A stretch of 64,000 bases of DNA. It comes from Reticulitermes speratus (taxonomy: Eukaryota; Arthropoda; Insecta; Blattodea; Rhinotermitidae). The first letter of the stretch is position 1, and every line of letters starts with the position of its first letter. The position numbers and the translations under genes are program-made. The stretch lies in assembly GCA_021186555.1 (NCBI GenBank), contig JAJKFL010000005.1, forward strand, positions 8,335,178 to 8,399,177, in the 5' to 3' direction. Of this stretch, positions 46,501 through 54,265 are shown piece after piece. A model generated the notes under the pieces. It ran no database searches. It saw only the letters and a program-made list of their open reading frames with translations, and was not told the origin of the DNA.

Positions 46501-47853
46501 GAGTAGCAGAGAATTATGTTCTACTGCTTAGAGTAGTGTTTTTTTAAATTAGAAGAGCAGTTTTGTGCACCTGCTTGTATTGGGTGTGAATTTAGGAGAG
46601 GACAAGCGTGTGAGAGTTTGGGACTTGGCAGCGGGTACAGTGCTTTTGGAGCTGAAAGGGCACACGCAGCCTGTGCTAGGACTTTCGTGGAGTCGTGACA
46701 GTGAGTGCGTGGCTTCATGTGGTTTGGACGGTGCTGTACGGCTGTGGAATGTACGTGCACATTCTGGAAACTCGTCAAGGTAAGATATTTCTGTGCAGTG
46801 AAAGGAGGAGCATTTACAGCAGGAACTAAGGGACAGGTGCTTTAACACAGGGTCAGAGAAGAACATTCCACAAGTGCTGCACCTAATATGATGGCCATAT
46901 TTTGCTTATTTCCACAATAAACTTCAAGGGCAAGAAACATGATCTTTGAGATTTTATTTACAAGGCACTGCTTTAACAAGAGTAATGAAATTTAACAATT
47001 TGGCTTGGTCCACTGTATCTCAATAGAAAAACCCCTTCTTTAAAATTTGCATTAGAAGCTGAGAATTGGATAATAAGAAAGCCCTTGGTGTGTGATTGAG
47101 TCACACTTCATTTCCATGGTTATGATAAAGCTTGTTTTGTGTGTAATGCCACAAATCCAGTTTCCCTGGAGGCGCACCCTGGTTTCCATGGTTGTGATAA
47201 GAGCTTGGCTGTGTGGGTGTGATGTCACAACCACAGGTTCCATGATCATGAATCAAGAAAGGGCTGATGAAAGATTCCATGGTTTAGCACATCATTGTCA
47301 TCGCTGCCACTGCCATCATCATCATCAGCAGCAGCAGTAGTGGTGGAGGTGGTGGTAGTAGTAGTAGCAGCAGCAGCAGCATAACAGCAACAATAACAAT
47401 AAAAGGACTCTAATACTAACATTTGAATGTTTCTCCAAAGACCCTCATAAGGCAATGCCACATAGTTCTCAAAACTCCAGTTTGTTGGTCTCATCTTAAG
47501 ACCTTGCAAGTGAAATTCTCTCAAAAGTCTCATGCATTTCGGCTCATTTAATACCATCCCTTGAGGTCAGCACTTCTGATGTTTCTTGACATCTTTCGTT
47601 CAAAACGTTTCCTGGGGGGGCTTCCTTTTCAGTTATGATGTACAAATAAATAGTGGTATTCTGCTTAAGTGTCAGTAAACATTTGTGTTGTGTCTATTGA
47701 ACATATAACATCTGTTTGCTGACTTGTAACATGGTGTGTTTCAGTGCTGGCTGTAACTCTGACGTCGTTGCATCATATACTACAGGATGTAGCAGTCTTC
47801 TTTCTGTTGACTATTCTCAGTCCAACACTTTGGTCTGTGTTGGAGTCACATGA
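26112..47853 (+). CDS. TAF5L: TAF5-like protein (SAGA/PCAF complex subunit; fly Wda)
   Basis: Exons: 26112-26180, 27553-27710, 30707-30958, 34473-34563, 40333-40458, 40729-40862, 43322-43489, 44173-44322, 44770-44917, 45002-45170, 46596-46779, 47745-47853. Phase is consistent throughout; 585 aa (human 589). TAF5L is the SAGA-specific paralogue of TAF5, a nuclear scaffold for histone-like TAFs in this acetyltransferase coactivator. The N-terminus MKRSRNEVVKATVGSYLKRR matches human MKRVRTEQ...YLKRR (LisH-like). Residues ~55-190 form the TAF5 NTD2 helical domain (LLCPLFCRLYLEML). A Glu10 run (~209-218) precedes the conserved VREGPPPPYPLL. From ~280 on are WD40 blades, including GHNYPIWCVDVS, ATGSHDRTARLWSLDR, HPNSSYLATGSTDKTVRLW and AVRLWNVR. 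Exon 7 may use a donor at 43489 (GTGAGT, preferred) or 43480; both keep frame. Confidence 0.97.
26620..26790 (-). mobile_element. LINE RT C-terminal fragment
   Basis: The minus strand reads GTKLYNKLPSYIKGLDNY, then a stop, then HAFYSVDEF, the very C-terminus of a jockey-like LINE polyprotein (compare 59379-59636). It lies in TAF5L intron 1. Confidence 0.65.
26805..27030 (-). mobile_element. tRNA-derived SINE
   Basis: On the minus strand a tRNA-like head (TAGTACAATCAGTATAGTGA, then B-box GGGGTTCGAATCCCGG) is followed by a body ending in the TCTAGTGCCGAGGTTAAGAAT block shared with 13413-13640. It sits directly next to a LINE fragment. It is not a functional tRNA: no acceptor stem was found. 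Confidence 0.8.
28080..29410 (+). mobile_element. internally deleted piggyBac-like element
   Basis: A 1331-bp element bounded by TTAA (28076-28079 and 29411-29414). The terminal inverted repeats are CCTTTAAGAGCC and GGCTCTTAAAGG. A short frame at 28692-28772 encodes MACRRHIRDEDIESQL and DIDSDENI, like the acidic N-terminus of piggyBac transposases, then stops. Two GTCCGTTTCGG blocks precede the right end. It lies in TAF5L intron 2. Confidence 0.8.
29540..29850 (+). mobile_element. tRNA-derived SINE (second family)
   Basis: Head GTGGTGTAGTTGGTTGAGGC...GGTCGCGGGTTCGATTCCCA carries A and B boxes. The body has GAAATGAGTACCAGAAATAT and GGGGAGTAAAGGCGGTCAGT, also partly present after the SINE head at 13.5 kb (GAGTACCAGGAAATG). 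It lies in TAF5L intron 2. Confidence 0.7.
31720..33050 (-). pseudogene. piggyBac-like transposase pseudogene
   Basis: Read on the minus strand across many frameshifts: KFGIK, SFIIYTGQGMKLHN, a TVLELVKPH-like block, MDNFYNSP, ARFLKQK, DTAAQTRHKKKRVIKVST, then RHFLERLPIPEEKAKP and CVLCSK...WCADCEADLCL, the C-terminal cysteine-rich domain of piggyBac transposases. Order and spacing fit one ancient transposase. It is broken by stops, and TTAA ends were not located. It lies in TAF5L intron 3. Confidence 0.7.
33155..33450 (-). pseudogene. Tc1/mariner-superfamily transposase fragment
   Basis: A 96-codon open frame on the minus strand reads LYSDKALSTYVTSHNKRYSS, TENTYAVHEMPLHDVKV and DEPTNYAPYIRLI. 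It resembles the catalytic-core segment around the second Asp/SENP motif of insect mariner-like transposases (WSTENPYAVHE, PLHDVKV). Homology decays on either side. Confidence 0.6.
34150..34195 (+). ncRNA. decayed hammerhead-like motif
   Basis: CUGAGGA core at 34154-34160, a weak stem II, GAAA at 34177-34180, CAUG and UA. Stem I no longer pairs, so it is probably inactive. Confidence 0.35.
34720..35120 (+). repeat. dispersed repeat with residual reading frame
   Basis: An open frame at 34725-35117 contains PWSRALLGKLTGHQLVKKF, WRFITTF and PKLEDHPLLTVHYCIFNIF, a peptide family I recall as highly repeated in termite and cockroach genomes. A related copy of the first half starts near 60990. It is treated as LINE-associated repeat, not a gene. 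It lies in TAF5L intron 4. Confidence 0.6.
35320..35511 (-). mobile_element. TTAA-family MITE copy
   Basis: Reverse-oriented copy: CAAATTCATTTTATATATTA, GGCAACAAAGAAA, ATTTAAAGG at the right end followed by TTAA (35512-35515). The left terminus is eroded. It lies in TAF5L intron 4. Confidence 0.75.
36060..36480. repeat. ~98-bp minisatellite with alternating unit types
   Basis: About four to five units each begin CCAGAGCCTTCTT. Units alternate between a form with ACCTGTCTCTCAAAGTCC...AAGAAGT and a form with ACATATCTTTCAAAGT...AAAGGAGC, giving a ~196-bp higher-order period. It is strongly C-rich on the plus strand. Open frames across it (for example 36208-36855) reflect composition and period. 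It lies in TAF5L intron 4. Confidence 0.8.
36641..38389 (+). repeat. 1.75-kb tandem duplication, copy 1
   Basis: Starts GGAGTCCCCACTTAAGGAGC and ends CAAGCTGTCTTTC. It matches 38390-40093 along its full length. Its right part carries a mariner-like C-terminal relic on the minus strand (KKTADKDGDYIEK in one frame). Confidence 0.9.
38390..40093 (+). repeat. 1.7-kb tandem duplication, copy 2
   Basis: Full-length match to 36641-38389, shortened by ~45 bp through many single-base gaps, largely in homopolymers (for example GGTGGGGCC versus GGTGGGCC). The join has 6-bp microhomology (TCTTTC). Confidence 0.9.
40531..40605. repeat. (AACT)n/(GACT)n/(CACT)n microsatellite
   Basis: A tetranucleotide array shifting from AACT to GACT to CACT units, in TAF5L intron 5. 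Confidence 0.95.
41133..42076 (-). mobile_element. mariner-family element, decayed
   Basis: A 944-bp element with TA duplications (41131-41132, 42077-42078). TIRs CAAGGGTGTTCTGAAGTATTGCC and, complemented, CAAGGGCCGTTCTGAAAGTAA. The minus strand reads EEVQAAMAKWFQEQPEKFY and LVQHWRRCIE, the mariner transposase C-terminal region, broken by stops and shortened overall. It lies in TAF5L intron 6. Confidence 0.8.
42347..42553 (+). mobile_element. TTAA-flanked MITE, reference copy
   Basis: 207 bp between TTAA sites at 42343-42346 and 42554-42557. Ends are CCTTTATC and TTTAAAAGG. TTAA target sites with CC...GG ends are typical of piggyBac-type transposition. It lies in TAF5L intron 6. Confidence 0.85.
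45755..45955 (-). mobile_element. TTAA-family MITE copy
   Basis: 201 bp; left TTAA at 45751-45754, right site mutated to TTAT. Ends CCTTTAAAC and CATTTAAAGG. Opposite orientation to 42347-42553. It lies in TAF5L intron 10. Confidence 0.85.
47310..47385. repeat. compound trinucleotide microsatellite
   Basis: (CAT)n, (CAG)n, (TAG/TGG)n, (TAG)n and (CAG)n blocks in succession, in TAF5L intron 11. Confidence 0.9.
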
Positions 47854-47924
47854 AGTTATGCACATCAGGTTAATGGGCAAGATGAAATTTTGCATGCATG
47901 AAAGTCATATAAAAGCCGGTGCGT

Positions 47925-47965
47925 GTATGTATGTATGTATGTATGTATTTATGTATGTATGTATA
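47925..47965. repeat. (GTAT)n microsatellite
   Basis: GTAT/ATGT tetranucleotide array about 70 bp downstream of the TAF5L stop, probably in or near its 3' UTR. Confidence 0.9.
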
Positions 47966-48237
47966 TTTGTCTTTAGTTGGTATTTCATGTAGACTATATC
48001 AGCAATAATGTTACTACGTTTCAGTATTTTGGGGAGCTTGTCTCAAATATTATATGATTCCTGAAGGACCACAGAGTATAATGATGCTGTTAAAGTCTCT
48101 ATAAGTGAGGTAGGTTTGACTTCAGGCTCTTCAAAAGTGGTTTAAGGTTTTCTTCTTTATGACCAAATTATAAAGGATGTTTTGACCTATTATGATGTTC
48201 ATTCTGCTCCTGCTGCAAAAAGTTTTGCAGTGTATTA

Positions 48238-48929
48238 CCGTATATTCTCGAATCTAATCCGCACCTTTTTTACAGTTTTAGAGGGCTAAAAAATCAGATG
48301 CGGATTAGATTCGCGTGCGGATTAGATTCGCGGTCTAGAGCTGGATTTTGGAGAAATGATTGAGCTGCTGTACAATATAACAATAACGTAATTAACGTAA
48401 TTAATAAACAACGTAAGAACAATACAATACAATAATGTATTATTTTATTATATTATTTACACAAAAATGATGACATAAAATTCAAATTCACAAGAATATG
48501 AAATTGCATTTTGTTTATTTAGGCAGTAAGGATACATGCTGAATTTCTAAAGTGCTCTGCTAAAAGCGTGTTCCATTTTCTACAAAATGGAAGTAATTCC
48601 ACCATTTTATCTCTTCCAGATAAAATAATATTAAAGTTTTTCTAACGATAGCGCAAAAGTTTAAACGGCCAACACGGGGACCGCAGACCCGATCACACAG
48701 GGCTTGTGCCGTAAAGTAGGCCACTTATCTCGATTTAAAGGGCAAAGCTGAGAAATAAGTCCGGCCGCTAAAGGTTAACGCATTGGTAACATCCAATATT
48801 ATTCAATCAGTCGCCCCGTGGGCAAGGGGTGGTTGAAGGAAAGGTGCGGATTAGAATCGCGAACTAACTTTTTTTTTCGTTTAAGAAGTCGCCAAAAACT
48901 GGGTGCGGATTAGATTCGAGAATATACGG
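48238..48929. mobile_element. pogo-like element, copy 2 (no transposase)
   Basis: 692 bp between TA sites (48236-48237, 48930-48931), with the same termini as 8688-9411 (CCGTATATTCTCGAATCTAA) and the same right arm (GGTAACATCCAATATTATTC, GCCCCGTGGGCAAGGGG). The centre is different: the HTH coding segment is replaced by sequence that partly resembles the TTAA-MITE family and a GC-rich block near 48670-48780. Confidence 0.85.
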
Positions 48930-49877
48930 TAATTGTAGGGAAAATATCACACTTAATTTAGTCCACCTCTAATTTGAGTTCCTTCAATAGTTTGGCTACA
49001 AAGATAGTTTTAAAATGTGGATCACTTTAACAGTGTGATTTGCCCACAGAATTGAGCAGTTGTGATACTGAGTTCTCCAATTTGTGATGAGAGTTTGGAA
49101 AAAATTAAGGAGCTTAGACAAGAATGGAGAATTTTCTACTAGACAATTTTTTTTTTTGCTGTAATTACAGTTTATAACATTGCCTGTTGTGCAGTATGAG
49201 CAAAATATAATTATTACCTTTTTGATATCTGATGCATTTTCAATTAAACATTTTTATAAACAGTTGTATTTAATACGTCCACTACACCCATGTCTTTTTC
49301 CACCACTTCTTGACTCTGAAAATTGTCAGTACCAATTTCATGTTCTTTCTCACATGCTCACTGTGCCTAAAACTTGTCACTGCATGTATCAGGTTTTTTG
49401 CATGGCTTGTTAAACTTGTGACTTAGAGAAGTCACCAACAATTCTGAGATGTTTTGGGACTGGTAACCTTGAAACAGTTAAACTTGGAATACACACAACT
49501 TAATTCTTTTAAAGCTGTTACAGTGTAAATGATAACAGTAACCTGCCACAGGTAGCAGTTTTCAATTGGAATGCAGAATGTAGGGATACATCTGGCAACT
49601 TGCTTTGGTATAGCAATGGATACCAGTGTCATAGTAGGAATGTTGTGTTAAAGTGTTTGCCTCATAAGCTGGCCAGCAGTCCAGCCAAAAGGCTTTGTAC
49701 AAGGGAAATGTAAAAATTAAGATAATTGTTTCTAACGGCCTGAGTAATATTAATTTTATTCCTTTCATACACTACAAAAGGACATTAAATGTCAAAACCT
49801 GTTTTAACCTTTAAGTAATAACTGCCCTATGTGTAGGATGCAAGTAGGGTTAGAGGCCAAGAAGTGCATTTTATATA

Positions 49878-52077
49878 CAGTGAAACCTCTATCCATCGTT
49901 CCCGTTACCGTCGTTGGCCCGCATGTATCGTCTGCCTTATTTGGTCCCGAAATTAGCCCCATATAAATAACACTATTTTTTCCCGCCTCCATTGTTCCTC
50001 GAACTGTCGTTTTCCCGCACCAATAGTTGAAAAATCACGGTCCTGACGCAACATTTTCCCGCACTAATAGTTTTTTTTTTAATTTGAAGCGATGGTTTAG
50101 TGGCTGTACGTGCATTGCTTTCTTAGTGCCACCTGGATTGGCTCCATCAAAAAGTATGGAGTGCATTCTGTACTCTTTGCTCTCCATCCTTTTCTTTGGA
50201 CTAGATGAAGACTTGGCAACTCTGTTGTGGAGCTTTACTTCATTGCAAGTGGTTCTGTGCGTTCTGGTGTGCTTCATAGTTTCATACGTTACCCTGGTTT
50301 AATCATTTCCATCCTTTATTATCCTTTTCCTATAATATTTTATTTCTGTTATTAATTGATTCCTGTTTTTATTACTTCATTATATTTTATTCCTTCTATT
50401 TATTTTGAAATCCGTGGACCATGTCCCAACCTAAAAAGCAAGTGAGAACTCTGCACGAGCGATTGAAAATAGTAGAAGAGGTGGAGAAGAATCCTGGAGA
50501 GAAACGTGTCGACATTGCCAAACGCCTTGGGTTGGCTCCAAGCACACTAAACTCCATATTCGCAAAGAAGGACGAAATCCGAGAGCAGGCAGAAAAATGT
50601 GGTAACGCCAGTAAGAAGAGGAAAATAGGTAGGGAGTCGACATTCGCCGAGTTGGAAAGAGTACTCTTCTCGTGGTACCAGCAGGCAAGGGCATCGAATA
50701 TCCCAATTGATGGAACCATTCTTCGTGGAAAGGCGAAGATGATTGCAGCGCAGCTGAATATAGAAAATTTCACTGCATCCAACGGCTGGATAGCGAGGAT
50801 TAAGGACCGGCATGGCCTAGTATACAAGAAGTTAGTCGGAGAAAGTGCGGCAGTGGACAGCGAAAGCACGGAAGCGTGGCTGGAAAGACTGCCATCTTTG
50901 TTGGAGGGCTACGAACGTGATATTTACAACGCGGATGAGACGGGGCTCTTCTACAACGTGCTTCCTGATAGAACCTTGGCTCTCAAAGGAGAGTCTTGTC
51001 ATGGAGGGAAAAACTGTAAAGACACACTTACTGTTTTACTTTTTGTTAACAGTGATGGAACTGACAAACAAGTGCCGATTGTTATCGGAAAATCTCCGAA
51101 ACCGCTATGTTTCAAGAATGTAAAAAAATTACCCACCAAGTACCACGCGAACAATAAAGCGTGGATGACCACAGACATTTTTTCTTCATTTCTGCGTTCA
51201 TTAGACGCAAGTATGGGTGCACAAAACAGGAACATTCTCCTCTTTGTGGACAATTGTGCCGCACATCCAAAGGATACATCGTTTCTAAGAAATGTAAAAG
51301 TCATACGGTACCCGGCAAATTGTACAAGTGTGCTCCAGCCCTTGATTTAGGGGTAATAAAGTGTTATAAGCAGCTTTATAGAAAACGCCTCGTGCAAACA
51401 GCTGTTTGCTTAATGGATGCAGGCAAAGATACGAAAAAGAAGATAAATGTGTTGGAAGCTTTGCACTACACTGTGGCAGCCTTGCAAGAAGTAACCCAGC
51501 AGACAATCGAAAATTGTTTTTGGAAAGCTGGTTACGTGCAGGGACAATCTTCAGGCGATAGTGACGTCGTATTGACCAACGATGATGACGATTTTCGCCA
51601 AGACTGGGAAAAGTTCAGTGGCATGAACAAAGATAAATTCGAGGACTACGTCTCTGTGGACAGTCACGTGGCAACCTGTGGTGTAGAAACAGTGCAGGAG
51701 CTGTGCGTGAGCCTCGTGGCGTCTGGGAGTGTGGAGCGGGAAGGAGAAGAAGAAGAAGCTGGCGAACCCGAAGTTGTGCCGATCTTTGCTGAGACGCATG
51801 AAGCACTGATGAAAGCAAGATCTTTCTTTTCTGCGCACAGCACGAGTGACAGTGATCGTGAAAGTGTTCTAGGCCTTGAAAAATCGTACTTTGAATTGAG
51901 GAGGAGTAAAGTTTGCTCAAAACAAACGTCAATGAAAGATTTTCTCAGCAAGAAGTAATAATTATCATTAAATTGTTCTTATCTATAATTTTTAATGGTT
52001 TCCTGGTACTATCATTTCCCATATGTATCGTTCAAATTTTCCGGTCCCCTGAAAAACGATGGATGGAGGTTTCACTG
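49878..52077 (+). mobile_element. Tigger/pogo transposon, nearly intact
   Basis: 2200 bp with TA duplication (49876-49877, 52078-52079). TIRs start CAGTGAAACCTC and keep the shared ATCCATCGTT block. It contains one transposase frame (50421-51958) broken once. This is the youngest-looking DNA transposon in the window. Confidence 0.92.
50421..51958 (+). pseudogene. Tigger-type DDE transposase with single frameshift
   Basis: Encodes a pogo/Tigger transposase of about 512 residues. In order: N-terminal CENP-B-like HTH (residues ~9-56, LHERLKIVEEVEK, DIAKRLGLAPSTL), second HTH (~73-133, WIARIKDRHGL), then the DDE domain with D172 in YNADETGLFY and D277 in LLFVDNCAAHP. The first frame ends at 51350. 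The remainder continues one frame over from LGVIKCYKQLY to a stop at 51958, ending MKDFLSKK. The break is a one-base loss near 51343-51346, at the codon expected for the third catalytic Asp. Otherwise there are no stops. It lies between TAF5L and the GPCR gene. Confidence 0.92.
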
Positions 52078-52604
52078 TATTTGGGAACAAAGATACTTAG
52101 TGTATTTTTTAAGATACGCTGTACAATCTCCATCCCCCCCCCCCAAATGCATTGTATTTCATTTTGTTATCTTTATTTGAGCCACGTAGTACGTATTCGT
52201 GTTTTACGTAAAGTGTGTGGTAAATGTCCAACCCCAGTGGTTTAAAGGTTAAAGGGATATCTTCAGATTACATGATTTTGTTTTAAACAATTTTAAAAGC
52301 TGGAATTGTTCCTGATTAACATGCTTGATGTAACACAATTTCTGCACAGCAGTAGTACATTCTGATAATTTCCGTGCAGATCGAGACACATCTGTTTTGC
52401 CTGCACAGTTTGTCCTCACTGTTGGGCAGCATGATGAATTAGGTACTATGTCATGTTTGTCAAGTGACTTTGTTGAGTCAGTTCTTGAGTTCTGTATTCA
52501 TCTTTTAAGTGGAATAATGAGTGGTAATGGCAAGATGCATGTTGGTGGTGTTATTGTTGAACAAAGTGAGAGCTGTGAAAAGATCTACCATCAGAGCAGA
52601 AACA

Positions 52605-52866
52605 TAATATGCTTAAGCCATATGATAGCCATGGAAGACATGATATTGTACACATTAGAACAGGGGTGGCACCAGTAAAATCAAATATGGTGAAATGGGG
52701 CAAAACAAACTCCGACGACTTGTATTGTGGCTGTGGAGAGGTACAAGATATGGGACATCTCCTGTCATGCAGGGACTGGCCCCAGAAATGCACCCTCGAG
52801 GATTTATGGCTTGCAAATAAAAAAGGATTTGACGTAGCCCAATACTGGGCAAAAAATCTTTAATTG
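52605..52866 (+). mobile_element. LINE C-terminal fragment (zinc-knuckle end)
   Basis: Reads RTGVAPVKSNMVKWGK, then YCGCGEVQDMGHLLSCRDWP and KCTLEDLWLANKKGFDVAQY and stops. The CGCG...H...C pattern and following CT.EDL match the C-terminus of RTE/jockey-type LINE polyproteins. Confidence 0.7.
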
Positions 52867-52879
52867 AATGGTCCGGACA

Positions 52880-54175
52880 CGATAAAGAAAGAAGTGTACA
52901 CATTATTGACATAAACAAAGCAGTGCTGTGTGCTGTCCATGAAAACGTTGCCAAAATTGCAGTGAGTTTAAAATCATTGAAAGCCTTCTTGTGACATGGA
53001 TTGAAAACAGGTTTAGAAGAATTCATCTGCAATCAACATAGACATAAAGACAAAACTGGACACCTTCCTGAAAAGTTAAAAGACTTCCCTCATGAAGCCA
53101 ATCTAGAATTCACAGCTAGAGTCTGGTTGGTTCAACAAGTTCAAAAGTGATAGCAGCTTCACAGCACAAAATTTCTGGAAAATTAGCTGGTTCAGATGTC
53201 GCAGTTGCTGAACAGCTTTCTGAGTATTACAGAAATTTGTTAAAGAAGGTGGTTATTCAACCATGCAGGTGTTCAGTGTAGATGAGACAGGCTTGTTTTG
53301 GAAGAGGATATATGCAAGAACAGACATTTCCAAGGAAGAGCAGAAGGTTCCAGTATTAAAGGCAGCAGAGGGTTGAACAGTGGTGGTGACATTCTGTGTC
53401 AAAACTACTGGAGATTATAAGCTTAAGCCTAGTGTCCACTACTGTGCAGATAATCTTGGGGCCTAACAGCATTTCTCAAATCGTCCCGCCCCTTTACTGG
53501 TGTTCTGCAAAGGAAGTTGGATGTTGCACCTAATATTCACTGTTTTGATTCAATGTTCAACTGCAGCATGAACTAGAAGCATACTGCAGGCCAGAAAATA
53601 CGGATTTCAAGAATTTTGTGTTGGTTAATGTTCTTGATTGGGACTTTACTGAAACACACTGAAGTCATCACCTTGCTGCTGTCCCTGCTCCCTCAGTATG
53701 ACACATCTCTAGGCAATGAACTAAAGAGTAATTGCTACATTTAAGGCTTATTATGTGTGGAAGACATTTGCTAAACTTACTCAGGCAGCTGATAAAAAAA
53801 AAAACCCAGTGTGACAGATTTCTGGAAATCCTTCAGTATCAAACAGCATATAGCTACATGAATGGAGTATGGTATAATTGATTTATCATTTTGATCATGA
53901 TTTTTTAGGCTATTAGTTGGGCAAAGAAATGAGAAAAATTGCAGCAGCGATGTGTTTTACTGGCTTCTTTAACCAGTGAAATTCTTTAGTTCACTTTGAT
54001 GAAGTAGACAAGGCATAGTCAAGATTTTGTAGTCACACAAAAAGAGCTGTAAACTGATGTACTGATGCAGAAACATGAAGAGCTGGGCCTTGTTTCTAGG
54101 GATCCTAATGCAGACATCTTTGATGAAGATGTGCCTGTATATGATACAACAGGGGAGATATATTCATTAAACACC
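52880..54175 (+). pseudogene. ancient Tigger/Jerky transposase pseudogene
   Basis: The plus strand reads FSVDETGLFWKRIYARTDIS, KEEQKVPVLKAAEG and a TGDYKLKPSVHY block, clear Tigger/Jerky DDE-domain motifs (family NVDETGLFWKRMPSRT). Many stops and frameshifts follow. It is a different subfamily from 49878-52077 and far older. Confidence 0.75.
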
Positions 54176-54221
54176 AACTAATGCACATAAACTTTGTTCA
54201 CAATAGTTTATTCTTAAAATT

Positions 54222-54265
54222 CCCCTATACATATTTCAGTGGTTTAAACCACCATCTTCAGGGGG
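54222..54265 (-). ncRNA. hammerhead-ribozyme-like motif
   Basis: Minus strand: CCCC, CUGAAGA, U, GGUGG/CCACU stem II, GAAA, UAUGUA, UA, GGGG. Stem I is 4 bp and stem II 5 bp including a G-U. Same extended repeat family as 11929-11973 (shared AGCATAGAC and GTTACATCC in the flank). Intergenic. Confidence 0.6.

Larger units (their letters stand above)
49808..52248 (-). mobile_element. TTAA-family MITE split by a Tigger insertion
   Basis: TTAA at 49804-49807 followed by CCTTTAAG; right end TTTAAAGG followed by TTAA (52249-52252). Removing 49878-52077 and one TA joins CATTTTATA to TATTTGGGAACAAAG, the same block as in other family copies (CATTTTATATATTTAGGCAA). Confidence 0.85.
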
